Positions 53,783 to 64,000 of a stretch of 64,000 nucleotides of DNA are shown in pieces. A program made the position numbers and the translations under genes. Under the pieces are notes generated by a model. The model searched no databases and had not been told where the DNA came from. It saw nothing but the letters and a program-made list of their open reading frames with translations. Source of the stretch: Zonotrichia leucophrys gambelii (lineage: Eukaryota > Chordata > Aves > Passeriformes > Passerellidae); contig NC_088173.1 in NCBI RefSeq assembly GCF_028769735.1, forward strand, positions 71,112,463 to 71,176,462, read 5' to 3'. The first letter of the stretch is position 1, and each line of letters begins with the position of its first letter.

Positions 53783-54675
53783 GAAAATAAGGAATTTTTC
53801 CAAATTTTCTCAAGGCTGTCTTCTCCATAACATGATATTCCCAGATCTAATGGGACATTGTGACCATGTTTTCTAGAGCTCCTGAGTTCCTGGGATAACC
53901 ATGGTGTTTGACTGTTCCTCCTGGAGCTGTTGTGTGTGGGATGTGGATGAATCCCATCTCTCCTTCCTCTGGAATTCACACACCTGTTGAGATATTTCTT
54001 CTACTCAGCATTTAGCTCTTTCCCAATTTTTATTCACCTTCCAGTCCCAAATTCCCTTGTCTCCAGAGATGATGTCACATCCTCAGCGTGGCTTTTCTGT
54101 CTTACCCTGATCTTTCCTCTCCTTCCAGGCCTTCCCCTGGTGGCCTCTTTGTCCTCCTGAGCCCCAGCTCCCATTCCTGGCTGTCCCCACAACCTCCCAG
54201 GCCCTGCTGGTGCCTGGGGTGTGGATTCACTTTTGGACCATTCCGCATTCCCACTTTTCCCTTTCTCCAGGTCTCTCCATTCCCTTAGGCCAGGCCTAAG
54301 CCCTGCTCAGGGAAGTGCTCCTTAAGCCAGGCTCATTTTTTTCAGGAGAGTTCATTGATCCCTTCCCTTAGCAGCCCCTGCTGAGCACCTGGACCCTCAG
54401 TTTTCCTTCTCTTCTACATTTGCCACTCTGGAATTTGAATTTTCTCCCCCTGTGAGGAGGGCAGGCAATTTCCCTTCCACTCCTTGTGGTGCCACATCCC
54501 TGGGTTATTTTTAAGCCTGGATTTACTCCAGATCGTGGCTCCAGGCTGGGCAGGGCAGGAGCTGCCATGGAGGGGCAGGAATCCTGCCTGGTGTCCCAAG
54601 GGATGCTTGGAAGAAGGTTTAGGAACAGCCTTCCATGTCCTTGGGAATGGTGAGGGGATGGTGTCCTTCTACAGG
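53783..54675. other. Intronic stretch
   Basis: No gene or recognised repeat. Confidence 0.45.
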
Positions 54676-55155
54676 CTCTTCTTCCTCCTGGGAATCTTCT
54701 TCTTCCTCCTGGGAATCTTCTTCTTTTTGTTCTTCTGCTTCTCCTGCTGCTTCTGCTTCTTCTTTGGAACCTTGTTCTTGGGAATCTTCTTCTGAATCTG
54801 GATTTGAATCTTCTGAATCATCTTATGGATCTTCTTCTGAATCTTCTGAATCTTCTTCTTTGGAATCTTCTTCTTGAGAATCTTCTTCTTCTTCTTGGGA
54901 ATTATCTTTTTCTTCTTCTTTCTTCTTCTTTCTTCTTCTTCTTTTTCTTCTTCTTTCTTTATATTTTCTTCTTTTTCTTCTTTCTTCTATTTCTTCTTCT
55001 TTCTTCTTTCTTCTTTCTTCTTTCTTCTTTCTTCTTTCTTCTTTCTTCTTTCTTCTTTCTTCTTTGGAGCCTTCTTCTTCTCCTTTGGAATTGTCTTTTT
55101 CTTCTTTGAAAGCTTCTATCTTGGAATATTCTTCTTTTTCTTCTGTTGTTTCTAC
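54676..55155 (+). repeat. TTC-rich (GAA on the other strand) tract
   Basis: About 480 bp of nearly pure pyrimidine with three textures. The first is 'tcttcttctgaatc'-type units (54690-54900), the second TTC triplets, and the third a clean heptamer 'cttcttt' array at about 54998-55065. The other strand reads as arginine/lysine-rich frames and this strand as phenylalanine/leucine- or serine-rich frames, all artefacts. Confidence 0.95.
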
Positions 55156-55735
55156 TTCTTAGCAATTTTCTTTTTTCTGATCTTGACTTTTCCATTTGCA
55201 AATTAATTCTCCTGGATTTTTTGTGGGTTTTTTCCCAGGATAGGGAGTTGCAGGAGTTTTTTGGTGGGATCTGTATAGGATGTTCCCATCCCTTTCTGGT
55301 GTTTCTCCTCTTGTCTCACAAAAATACCATTTTGGGATCCTCCTGCAGTGAGAGTGAGCTGCAAACCTCTCCCTGGAAAGGGAGCTCTCCATGAAATCCT
55401 GGGGGTGAAATCCTGATTCCAGGGAGTGGTTGCCTTAAACACCAAAAAGAACCATTGGGAAGAAGAGTTTTCTCTCACATCTTTGAGGTGAAAGTCTCTT
55501 TGTAAAGATTTTGAAGAAGCTTTTCCTCCCTGACATGAAACTCTTGGGAATAGACTGAGGAGGGGTTCCTAAAATCAGGGAAGGGATTAATGGGAATGGT
55601 AGAAATGGAATGGTTGGAGGATTTACTGTCAGGGCTAAAGATGCAAGAGAGTGAGGGAAACCCCTGGGCTGTGGAGTGCTGAGGAGAACTTTTTTAGACT
55701 TTGGAAAATTATGGGATCCACTTCTCTCCCTCAGA
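55156..55735. other. Intronic stretch
   Basis: No gene or recognised repeat. Confidence 0.45.
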
Positions 55736-55925
55736 GGGAACAATTCCTTGCCAAGATCCCAGCCCAATCTCCCCTTTCCCAGTGGCAGCCATTCCCTGGC
55801 TCCTGTCCCTACAGGCCTTGTCCCCAGTCCCTCTCCAGCTCTCCTGGAGCCCCTCCAGGGTCTCTGAGGATTCCCTGGAATTTTCCCTTCTCCAGGGGAA
55901 CATTCCCAGCTCTCCCAGAGCAGAG
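55736..55925 (-). mobile_element. CR1 body, second half of a CR1 dimer
   Basis: On the minus strand this begins at ggagccccctctgctctggg right after a CR1 tail, and continues through 'atgttcccctggagaaggga' and 'tggctgccactgggaaaggg' to the 'tgccaaggaattgtt' region, where it is 3'-truncated. Confidence 0.88.
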
Positions 55926-56065
55926 GGGGCTCCAGAATCCTGGAATGGTTTGGGTTGGAAGGGACCTTATATCCCATCCCATTCCACCCCATCCATGTTC
56001 AGGGACAATTCCCACTATCCCAGAGTGCTCCGAGGTCTATCCAGGCTTTGATAAATTCCTTGAAA
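55926..56065 (-). mobile_element. CR1 3' end, first half of a CR1 dimer
   Basis: The minus strand carries the end of the 3' UTR and the tail 'aaggtcccttccaacccaaa' and ccattccaggattctgg, joined to the body described before it. The junction is the same as at 12.5 kb. Confidence 0.88.
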
Positions 56066-57628
56066 TCTCCTTCAGAATTCCATGAGCTCTTTTCCCACTC
56101 TCCCAACATTTAACTGGACCCATCCTTGCTCCTCCTTTCTCAGAGGTGTGACAAGAACCAGAGCCTGGTTTCTGAGGTGCACTTGGAAAGTCCGTCATCC
56201 CCCACATCCCATGGATTTTCCCTAAATCCAGGTATCCAAATGCTCTCCAAACTTCTGTTTCGACTTCGGGAAGAAAGATCCGGCTGAGAATCCCCTGGAT
56301 CATTCCAGGCCAGCTCCTGTGGCACGGTGGGGTTTTATAAAGTGTTTTTTAAAGGATGGCTGGAAAAGGGGAAGGTCCCAGACGTTTTCCTGCTGCTCCC
56401 TCGGCGTTCCAGGCCGGGCAGGGCCTCAATTAGCGGGGCACTAACGAGGCAGTGTCTGCTTGGCCCGAGCCGGAGCCTTGCACTTCATCACTCCTAACTC
56501 GTTGCAGTAGCTCCACAAAGTCCTCACAAATCTTTGGGGCTGAGCGAGAAATTAGGAGCACATTTCTGGTGTTTGCTCGCATGGCAGCTGCGCTGGGAGC
56601 TCCTTATTCCTCATTAGTGTCAGACTCGGCAGCTCCAGGAGCTCTCAGGCTCCAGGCTTGGGACAAGGGCATCATCCACGGCCAGATTTCCCAAAATATC
56701 CCTCTGGGACTGTGGAAAACCTGTGGTTCCATTCACAAAGCGGGGAAAAAGGGATTTATAACCCCTGCAGGACAAAGCTCTTGAGGTTCCCAACCTTTTG
56801 AAGCACCCACACGCCCGTCACCTTAAAGCAGGAGGGATTTGGGAGCAGGGGACGGGGCTGGAATGTGGAGCCAGCCCTGAAATGAGCTCCAAGGCTTTGG
56901 GATGAAATCCTGGTTAATATTTCTTCAGTGCTTTCTCTTGAAGCATCTCCAAAGCGTTTGAAGAACATTATTAAGACTTTGGGAGAAGGGAGGATCTCTC
57001 TTTCTCTCTTTTCCACTCCACTTGGAAAGGGAAGAAAAAGGCAGCTTGGAATTTATTTGGAGGATGAGGAGGCTCCAGGTCCTTGAAGATTTTTCTGATT
57101 ATTTGCAGAAGAGAATCTTTGGGGTTGTTCTGGCAGGGGCTCTCCCAGTCACTGTGTTGGGGGGAAATAAAGGACATTTTTAGGTGGGATTCTTCCCTGC
57201 ATCCATTCCTGGGAGCTCTGGGCAATTCCAGAAGTCCTGCACGTGCATTGGGACAAGGCAGGAAGGTGTTTTTGGGGCTGTCTGCTGTTTTCTTCTGTCA
57301 TTTTCTTACTCAGCTGTCACCTGATTGCCTAAAATAAACTGAATTCTGTGGTTCTGAGGTGAACAGGGAACAAATATCCTGGTGAAATCCCCAGGAGGTG
57401 GGGGAACGCTTCCCTTTCTCAGTAAGGAATGAAGTTCAGCATGTTGAATATTGGAATTGTGGAGCTCAGGTTTTAGATTCCCTTTGATCCCAGCTGTGAC
57501 CAAAAGCCTGAAGGTTGTTCCTGCCCTTGGGAGCTGTGGGTGGAGCTCACACATGGGCAGGTGAATGTTGCGTTTTCCCTTTTTCCCCATTTTTTCCCAT
57601 TTCCTGCAATCAGTTCCATCTCTGCCCC
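56066..57628. other. Low-copy intronic stretch with candidate conserved block
   Basis: No gene is recognised. The part at 56430-56650 ('cactaacgaggcagtgtctg', 'cgagaaattaggagcacatt', 'cctcattagtgtcagactcg') is repeat-free and of mixed composition and is a candidate regulatory element. Confidence 0.38.
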
Positions 57629-57722
57629 TGTCCCATCCCATCCCATCCCATCCCATCCCATCCCATCCCATCCCATCCCATCCCATCCCATCCCATCCCA
57701 TCCCATCTCATCCCATCCCACA
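57629..57722 (-). repeat. (ATCCC)n / (GGGAT)n pentanucleotide microsatellite
   Basis: About 18 units of tccca, nearly perfect, with one tccca-to-tctca change near 57708. The minus strand reads GGGAT, as at 7511. Confidence 0.97.
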
Positions 57723-57999
57723 GAGTTCCTCTGTCCCTGCTGCAGATTAGGTTGTCCTGCAGTGAGGAGCAAATCCCAGGAGGAATTTGGGACATCCACA
57801 ATGTCCAGGTCAGCCAGGATGGAGCTGCTCCAGAGCCTCTGCTCCGGACACATCCCTGTCCTGCAGTGGCTGTGGGGCAGCAAAGGCAGCTGGGATTTCA
57901 CTGGAAAAAATTCCACTGAAGCTGGTGGAAAAATGTCAGGGTTGGGTGTAGTGACCTTGTTCTTTACCTCATGTGTTTCTGGGGATCCAGAGATATCCC

Positions 58000-58455
58000 A
58001 GAATCCCAGAATGGATTGGGATGGAAGAGACCTTGAAGCTCTTCCACTCTACCCCATCCTCAGGCAGGGACACCTCCCACTGTCCCAGGTGGATCCAAGC
58101 CCCAGTGTCCAACCTGGCCTTGGGCACTGCCAGGGATCCAGGGGCAGCCACAGCAAATCTGGGAATTCCAGCCCAGCCAGCAATTCCTTGCCAAGATCCC
58201 AGCCCAATCTCCCCTTTCCCAGTGGGAGCCATTCCCTGGCTCCTGTCCCTGCAGGCCTTGTCCCCAGTCCCTCTCCAGCTCTCCTGGACCCCCTGCAGGG
58301 ACTCTGAGGATTCCCTGGAATTTTCCCTTCTCCAAGGAGACATTCCCAGCTCTCCCAGGGCTGCTCTCCATCCTTTCTCCTCCCAGCCTGGATTTGTGCT
58401 GGGATTTCCCTGTCCCAGGTGCAGCTCCAGCCCCCAGCCTGGCTGGATCTCATGG
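58000..58455 (-). mobile_element. Long CR1 3' region
   Basis: It runs from the antisense tail 'cagaatggattgggatggaa' through the whole 3' UTR and the ORF2 end ('cattcccagctctcccaggg') to 'tggatttgtgctgggatttc'. The last stretch corresponds to the L-H-L-G-x-G-N-P segment of CR1 ORF2. There is no intact frame. Confidence 0.92.
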
Positions 58456-59659
58456 CCTTTTGCTCTCCCACCCCTGAGGGTTTCATGTTCTGCTCCCAAA
58501 CCTTTTCCCACCTGGATTTGTCTCTCCTCTGTTCCCTTGGATCAAGGCAGTGCTGGAGCCTCTGAGCTCTTTGGGGGGTCACGTTCACACCTTGTGAAAA
58601 GCAGGTGCAGCCCCATTAACTCCAGATGGAGGCAGAGCAGTCAAAACCCTTTGGAATTTTCTCCTTCAGCTCCCCTTACCAGCCCCATCCCTCAGGGAGA
58701 GGAGAATTCCCTGTAAAAAAGGGATTTTTTTTTAATCCTGTTCCAGTAGCAGGTGGAGTTGGTCACCTGGAACAGGGGATGGCTCCACAGAGCTGCTCAT
58801 TCCTGAGGGCTGGGCAAGGATGCCACACGTGTGGGGACTCCAGGAGGACCTCCCAGCTCCACTTTTCCCTTTTTTAAAAGGCCCATAAATGAAAATTGGA
58901 AAGGGCTGGAGGGGAGGTGTGAGATTTTTTCCGGGGTTTTTTTTATTTGCAGAGTTACGTTTTTTTATCCTTAATAGATTTATAATACGCAGCTCCCTTG
59001 ATTTGTTTCCATAAAATTAACCAGTAAATTTCAAATGGAAAAAAGGCCCCTAATAGGAACCACCTTGGCCAAGGCTGAAACGTGGCTGTGTTCAGGAAAG
59101 GTGCACCAGGGCATTTTTCCCTCTGCCAGGTTTTCTCCTGGAGTGCCACATGTTGTAGGGATATAAAACTTTTACTAACGAGAACTTGGAGGAATTCTGA
59201 CTTTCTAATTGCCCTTTTTTAGATTTTTTTTTTCCTGGTACGAGCTGCTGTTTATTTTGGGCTCTTAAAAACTGGGGCTGAAATTTGGAAGTCTGGGAGT
59301 TTCAAACCTGGGGCAAGGAGGGGTGGGAAGGATCCAGACTGGTGGCCAGGGAAGGGCTGGGGGTGGCTCTGCTGATTCTTCTTGGAATTTGTATCCTGGA
59401 ATCCTGTCCTTGGCAGTGGGGTTGGGATCATTTGGATTTTATTCTTTTTAATATTTTTAAAGGTTTTTTGGGGGCAGGATTTCGTTGTGGTGTCCACAGA
59501 ATAAGGCCAGGCTGTTCCTGCTGGGAGTGTCTCAGGTGTGTTGGGATGAGGGATTTTGGTTATAGGTGGGACTGGAGGGTCTGGGAGGACTTTTCCAACC
59601 TTACTGATTATGGGATTCTGGGATCTGCCTAAATCCCAAGTTACTGCTGGTTGGGATGT
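58456..59659. other. Low-copy intronic stretch
   Basis: No gene is recognised. The AT-rich part at 58930-59240 ('ttatccttaatagatttata', 'aaaattaaccagtaaatttc') has no repeat features and is another candidate conserved element. Confidence 0.38.
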
Positions 59660-59983
59660 TCATGGAATGGGTTGGGTGGGAAGGGACCTTAAATCCCATC
59701 CAGTGCCACCCCCTCCCATTAATCCCAGGTGGATCCAACCTGGCCTTGGGCACTGCCAGGGATCCAGGGGCAGCCACAGCAAATCTGGGAATTCCAGCCC
59801 AGCCCCTGCCCACCCTCCCAGCCAGGAATTCCTTGCCAAGATCCCAGCCCAATCTCCCCTTTCCCAGTGGGAGCCATTCCCTGGCTCCTGTCCCTGCAGG
59901 CCTTGTCCCCAGTCCCTCTCCAGCTCTCCTGGAGCCCCTCCAGGGACTCTGAGGATTCCCTGGATTTTTCCCTTCTCCAGGGG
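59660..59983 (-). mobile_element. CR1 3' region, downstream half of a CR1 dimer
   Basis: It runs from the antisense tail 'catggaatgggttgggtggg' through the 3' UTR to 'cccttctccaggggaaca', where a second CR1 tail begins. Confidence 0.9.
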
Positions 59984-60105
59984 AACAGTTTGTGTTTGAA
60001 GGGACCTCAAAGTCCATCCCATTCCAACACCAACACCTTCCCCTATCCCAGGGTGCTCCAAACCCTATCCAGCCTTTCCTTGGACACTCCCCGGGCAGCA
60101 CAGAT
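59984..60105 (-). mobile_element. CR1 3' end, upstream half of a CR1 dimer
   Basis: The antisense block 'gtttgtgtttgaagggacct' followed by 'ccctatcccagggtgctcca' is a tail without the last ~15 bases. It joins the body of the neighbouring copy at a different point from the 12.5- and 55.9-kb dimers. Confidence 0.82.
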
Positions 60106-60348
60106 TGGAATTGTTGGGGATACAGAGCAGTACAAACAGGAATTTTTGGTGATCTATGGCCCCACAGATGGGAATTTTTGGGCATCCAGGGCAGCACAAA
60201 AGGGAATTTCTGGGAGTCCAGTGCAGCAGAAAGAGGAATTGTTGGGGATCCAGGGCAGCACAAAAAATGGGAATTGTTGGGGATCCAGGGCAGCACAAAA
60301 ATGGGAATTGTTGGGGATCCAGGGTAGCACAAACGGGAATTGTTGAGG
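60106..60348 (+). repeat. ~34-bp minisatellite
   Basis: Six or seven units of 'gggaattgttggggatccag' plus 'ggcagcacaaaaat'. The right-hand units are almost identical and the left-hand ones diverged, so growth was at the right. Confidence 0.92.
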
Positions 60349-61794
60349 TCCTGCTGCCACAGCCGTGCCCTTGTCCTGCCCAGGGAATACTGAACTGTGA
60401 GATCCATGGAATCAGGCCTGGATTAAACCCTGTTTGTGCATGGTGCTCATCCCTCATAGAGGGAGATCCAGGCCCTGTCCTGTGGAGTTTCCTTGAGTTG
60501 AGGCTGGTCCTGGCTGGGCTGAGCCTGAACCCTCCTGTGTGCCTGGGACAGAGGGAGAAGCCAGAGAGGAAAGAAAAGGAAAATCCAACCCTTCCAGGGC
60601 TTTTTTAATGGCTAAAAAAGCTCTTTGTAGTTTCCCCAGACGCCTTTAGAGGGCAGATCAGGTCCAGGGAATGAATAACGGGTTTGGGAGGTGCTGGATA
60701 TTCCTGGTGCTGGATTCCTAAGGCAGAACATAGAATTTTTTTTTAAGCATAATTTGAATTCTGCAATAACTTGTGGTGCTTTCAAGGGTGACCATGAAGT
60801 GAATTTACAGCAGCGAGATGAGATCAGGTTTTGATTTATCGCTGAGGACTTAAAATCTTTTTAGGCTCAGTCCTAAAAATTGTGGTGTGAGTGAAATATT
60901 AGTGATGGATGCAGGGAGAAAAATCCTGGGAACATACTGTGGGAGAGGAGAATTATGTAATGTGTTGACTAAGTTCATTTTTATGTTAAAAAAGACCACA
61001 AAAAGTGGTTTCAGTTGGGAGAGTTGGTTTTGGAGAGCAGTGCTGAGTGCTGAATGTATAATTTCATTTTTCTCTGCTGTAATCTCTTCTCTGAATCCCC
61101 AACCCTCACGCCCCAGTGCTTAGGAAAAAAAAATGTATTTATCAACAGAATATTTCACATTATCAGAGGGATCTTTGTGAAGTGAAGGCAGGAAAATGAA
61201 ATTGAAGCTCTTCTGTAAAGTTAAAACTTTTCATATTGGGATTAAATATTCCTTACAGTCACCGTGCTGGGGGAGGCAGGGCCTGGCTAATTCTGTGATT
61301 AATTAAAACCAGCACTAACCAAATAATGTTCTGCTTTCTTCTGCTGCTCCCTGAAGCTCAGGGATCCTGGGGAAGATGATTATTCCTGAAAAAGCCATTT
61401 TGTTCTCCCCCAGCTGAGCTGCTCTTTGTGGCTCAGCCCCGTTGGCAGCTGCTTTGTGGGTTTCTCATCAAAAAAACCAGAGGGGTTATTCCCAAACAGA
61501 ATGAAAAGGGCTTTGTTCCAACAAGGATTTATCTTTTTTTTTTTTTAAATAGTATTTTTTAACTCTCCTGAAGGTGGAGGTGCTGCTGCTCCTGGGATGA
61601 GCAGGATGCCTGGGTGTTCTTTGGGTTTTAGGGTTCAGCTTTTCACTGTGATCCTTGCTCAGATTCCTCCTAAAGTTGTGATGGAAAAGGGAAGAAGGAC
61701 TGGCAGGATCCATCTGGGCTGTGCATGGCATTTGGCTCTGATCCACACAGCGTCCCCGGACAGACTGGACAGACAGGGAGGGACAGATGGACAC
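60349..61794. other. Low-copy intronic stretch
   Basis: No gene is recognised. The part at 60700-61330 is AT-balanced and repeat-free ('gaatttacagcagcgagatg', 'aattctgtgattaattaaaa'). A poly-T run lies at 61532-61545. Confidence 0.38.
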
Positions 61795-62512
61795 AGGGAT
61801 GGGCTGGGGGATCAGTCCCAGAGAGCTGGGACAGAACCTCAGCAGGTTCAGCAGGGCTGGAGCTGCACCTGGATTGGGGCAATCCCAGCACAAATCCAGC
61901 TGGGAGGAGAAGGAAGGGACTGGGAGCAGCCCTGGGAGAGGGATTTGGGATGTTGTGGATGAGGCTGGAATGACCCAGCCCAGACCCCCCTGGCTGGTGC
62001 CAAAGGCAAGGTGGGAATTGTGTCCCTGTGCCCTCCCTCAGGTGAGAGCCCACCTGCAGAGCTGCCCCAGCCCTGGGGCCAACAGCAGGAGGACGTGGAG
62101 CTGCTGCAGAGAGCCCAGAGGAGGCCCCGGAGCTGCTGCAGGGCTGGAGCCCCTCTGCTCTGGAGCCAGGCTGGCAGAGCTGGGAATGTTCCCCTGGAGA
62201 AGGGAAGGCTCCAGGCAGAGCTCAGAGCCCCTGGCAGGGCCTGGAGGGGCTCCAGGAGAGCTGGAGAGGGACTGGGGACAAGGGATGGAGGGACAGGAGC
62301 CAGGGAATGGCTCCCACTGGGAAAGAGGAGATTGGGCTGGGATCCTGGCAAGGAATTCCTGGCTGGGCTGGAATTCCCAGATTTGCTGGGGCTGTCCCTG
62401 GATCCCTGGCAGTGCCCAAGGCCAGGTTGGACACTGGGGATTGGAGCACCCTGGGACAGTGGGAGGTGGAACAAGGTGGTTTTTAAGGTTCCCTTCCATC
62501 TCAAACCATTCC
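61795..62512 (+). mobile_element. Longest CR1 copy in the window, ORF2 end plus 3' UTR
   Basis: The plus strand encodes broken pieces of CR1 ORF2: E-L-H-L-D-W-G-N-P near 61860 (compare L-H-L-G-x-G-N-P) and E-D-V-E-L-L-Q-R-A-Q-R-R near 62090. The 3' UTR and the tail 'aaggttcccttccatctcaa' and ccattccatgag follow. The ~293-codon open frame across it is not the reverse-transcriptase frame and is not a gene. Confidence 0.93.
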
Positions 62513-63721
62513 ATGAGTGTTTCACTTTGGTCCATAGCTCAGAAGCACAGGCACTTTGGGGAAGCAGCCTTGGCCAATCCCTGGGAGAACATTCCTCTGC
62601 CATGGAAAACAGGATCTTCGGGATGTCAGGGCAGCCTTAGTTGGGCAGGTTCTTCCCAGACTCAGTGAACATCCCAGATCCCATCTCTGTCCCTCAGTCA
62701 CTGAACTGAGTTACTCTGTTACTCAGTTCCCAGATCCCAGCATGGAACATGTCTCCTTGGGATCCCTTTATCCCAGATTTCCGTGGGAATAGCTGAGGAT
62801 ATTCTGCCTGCAGGTCTGGGATCTGAGTTAGATACAAAGGATCTCTGCTGCTCTTCCCAGATCTCACTTAAAGACTTTCAGGCTGTCCTGTGGAAAAGCC
62901 AAAATCCTGTTTTGTGCAGGATTACCCACACTGGGCATTTCCTGGGATTTACTGAGTCCTGTTGTTCCAGGAGAATCAGAGCCATCCCAGGGAGGTGCTC
63001 TGACCCTGGCCAGTGCCTCAGAATCCTTCAAACACCCAGCCCAGGCTGATAAACAGGAACAAAAGCAGAATCTTGAAAGGAACCTTATCGGCAAGTGCCA
63101 GAGCCAGGGAGGGGGTGTGGAGCAGCACTCTGGGAACTCCCACGGACACTGGGACGCAAGGATTCCATCCCAGGCCAGGCCAACTCCCTGGGGAACATTG
63201 TGAGGTCAAGGAAAAGTGGGGCATCCATGAGTGATAATTCCTGTCTGCTCCAGGGCTGGGGGAGCAGCTCCTGCCATGGAAAACAGGGATAACAGGCAGG
63301 CTATTCCTCAGGAAAGCAGCAGCTTCCCAGCTGGTGGGAAGGGAAAATGGGAGGAAAACCCCTGGGAAATGATGGAATCAGGCTGGAGTGAAGGCCCTGT
63401 GTGGTGTCAGAGCTCGAGCAGGGGCAGCTCCAAGCTGAGCACACTCAGATGTTTTTTTCCAGAATTCCTCCTGGATCAAACCCTGGAAAGTCCAGCCCAA
63501 CACCTTCCCCCTTCAGTGAGATCTAATCCATGGCTGCTTTTATCCTGAATTTCCAGAGGGGTGAGGGTCCCACATTCCCTGGGCAAGGACAGAGGTGGGG
63601 ACAGCACCTGGAGAGGCCCCAGGGTTTTGAGGGGCTCCTGGAGCTGGGATTATTCCTGTGCTGGGGGCTGGAATTTCACTGGGGGCCTTTGGGTTGAGAA
63701 GGAGCTTTCCTGGTGCTCCAG
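62513..63721. other. Intronic stretch
   Basis: No gene or recognised repeat. The phrase tctgttactcagttcc near 62710 partly repeats the sequence just before it. Confidence 0.42.
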
Positions 63722-63876
63722 GCTCGCTCCAAGCCCCAGAGCTGCACTGGGAGAGCCCAGGGAAGGGCAGGGAGAGGCTTGGAGCACCCTGGGATATTGG
63801 AAGGTATCCCTGGACATGGAAGGGCTGGAATGGGATGAGCTTTTCCAACCCAAACCGCTCTGTGATTCCATGAACT
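63722..63876 (+). mobile_element. CR1 3' end, diverged
   Basis: The blocks 'cttggagcaccctgggatat', 'ggtatccctggacatggaag' and the tail 'gcttttccaacccaaaccgc' and tctgtgattccatg match sense CR1. Confidence 0.85.
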
Positions 63877-63968
63877 GCCCAGTTTTGTAATTCTGCATAG
63901 AATGTCCTGAATTTGTCCCTTTAGCTCCCTGCTCTCCTCTCCAGCTTCATTCCCTTTTCCTCTGGGTG

Positions 63969-63984
63969 TTTTTTTTTTTTTTTG
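63969..63984 (+). repeat. Poly-T run at the window end
   Basis: A run of about 16 T is followed by gttatttgttttg. It may be the reversed poly-A end of a retrotransposed sequence that continues past the window. Confidence 0.6.
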
Positions 63985-64000
63985 TTATTTGTTTTGTTTT

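Larger units (their letters stand above)
1903..64000 (+). other. EXOC6B: Inferred downstream intron of EXOC6B
   Basis: Beyond the donor at 1903 I found no further recognisable Sec15 coding sequence. EXOC6B is known in vertebrates as a gene with very large introns, so a >60-kb intron is plausible. A small exon could have been missed, and a nested gene cannot be excluded by eye. Confidence 0.5.

Noticed and set aside
54635..55206. Serine-rich, phenylalanine/leucine-rich or arginine-rich proteins
   Set aside because: All frames of a TTC/CTT repeat. No start, splice or conservation evidence.
61787..62668. 293-codon open frame on the plus strand
   Set aside because: It lies in a CR1 copy but not in the reverse-transcriptase frame. 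Recognisable CR1 ORF2 residues are split over other frames.
1..64000. tRNA, rRNA or microRNA genes
   Set aside because: I saw no cloverleaf with A and B boxes and no rRNA-like sequence by eye. Hairpins I noticed were due to inverted CR1 copies. A covariance-model search would be decisive.

Overview
The window looks like nuclear DNA from a bird, most likely a songbird. The evidence is dozens of CR1-type LINE 3' ends on both strands, solo LTRs of endogenous-retrovirus families I recognise from passerines, and GC-rich sequence full of minisatellites. Nothing resembles prokaryotic gene organisation. Almost all long open frames run through minisatellites or CR1 copies and are not genes.

One coding exon is convincing, on the + strand at 1698-1902. 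It is a 205-bp internal exon of an exocyst subunit of the Sec15 family, best matching EXOC6B, with a branch point, polypyrimidine tract, AG acceptor and GT donor in place. I infer that the rest of the window is mainly the large intron downstream of it. I could not find the next exon.

Layout: 1-1697 is upstream intron with a CR1 fragment and two solo LTRs, the second ending only about 64 bp before the exon. 1903-3165 is a minisatellite built from the last ~27 bases of the exon plus its splice donor. 3.4-14 kb holds another solo LTR, simple repeats, two minisatellites (5.5-6.0 and 9.5-10.7 kb), a CR1 dimer and a second copy of the first LTR family. 14.4-25 kb holds a 44-bp minisatellite, a ~140-bp minisatellite, three copies of an unnamed interspersed repeat and a duplicated segment whose purine tract expanded in one copy. 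25-38 kb is mostly low-copy intronic sequence with scattered CR1. 38.9-40.7 kb is a tandem array with a strict 667-bp higher-order period made of three monomers, followed by a ~0.57-0.59-kb tandem duplication carrying CR1. 42-64 kb holds more CR1, an LTR with a duplicated 374-bp block, an AT-rich island (49.8-50.5 kb), a TTC-rich tract (54.7-55.15 kb), a CCCAT pentamer tract (57.6 kb), two more CR1 dimers and a CR1 copy nearly identical to one at 26 kb in the opposite orientation.

I found no new enzyme system, CRISPR array, RNA gene or origin. The most notable signal is the minisatellite that grew out of an exon/splice-donor boundary. It places about two dozen decoy donors directly downstream of the real one, and it seems to preserve older, less GC-rich codons of the exon.
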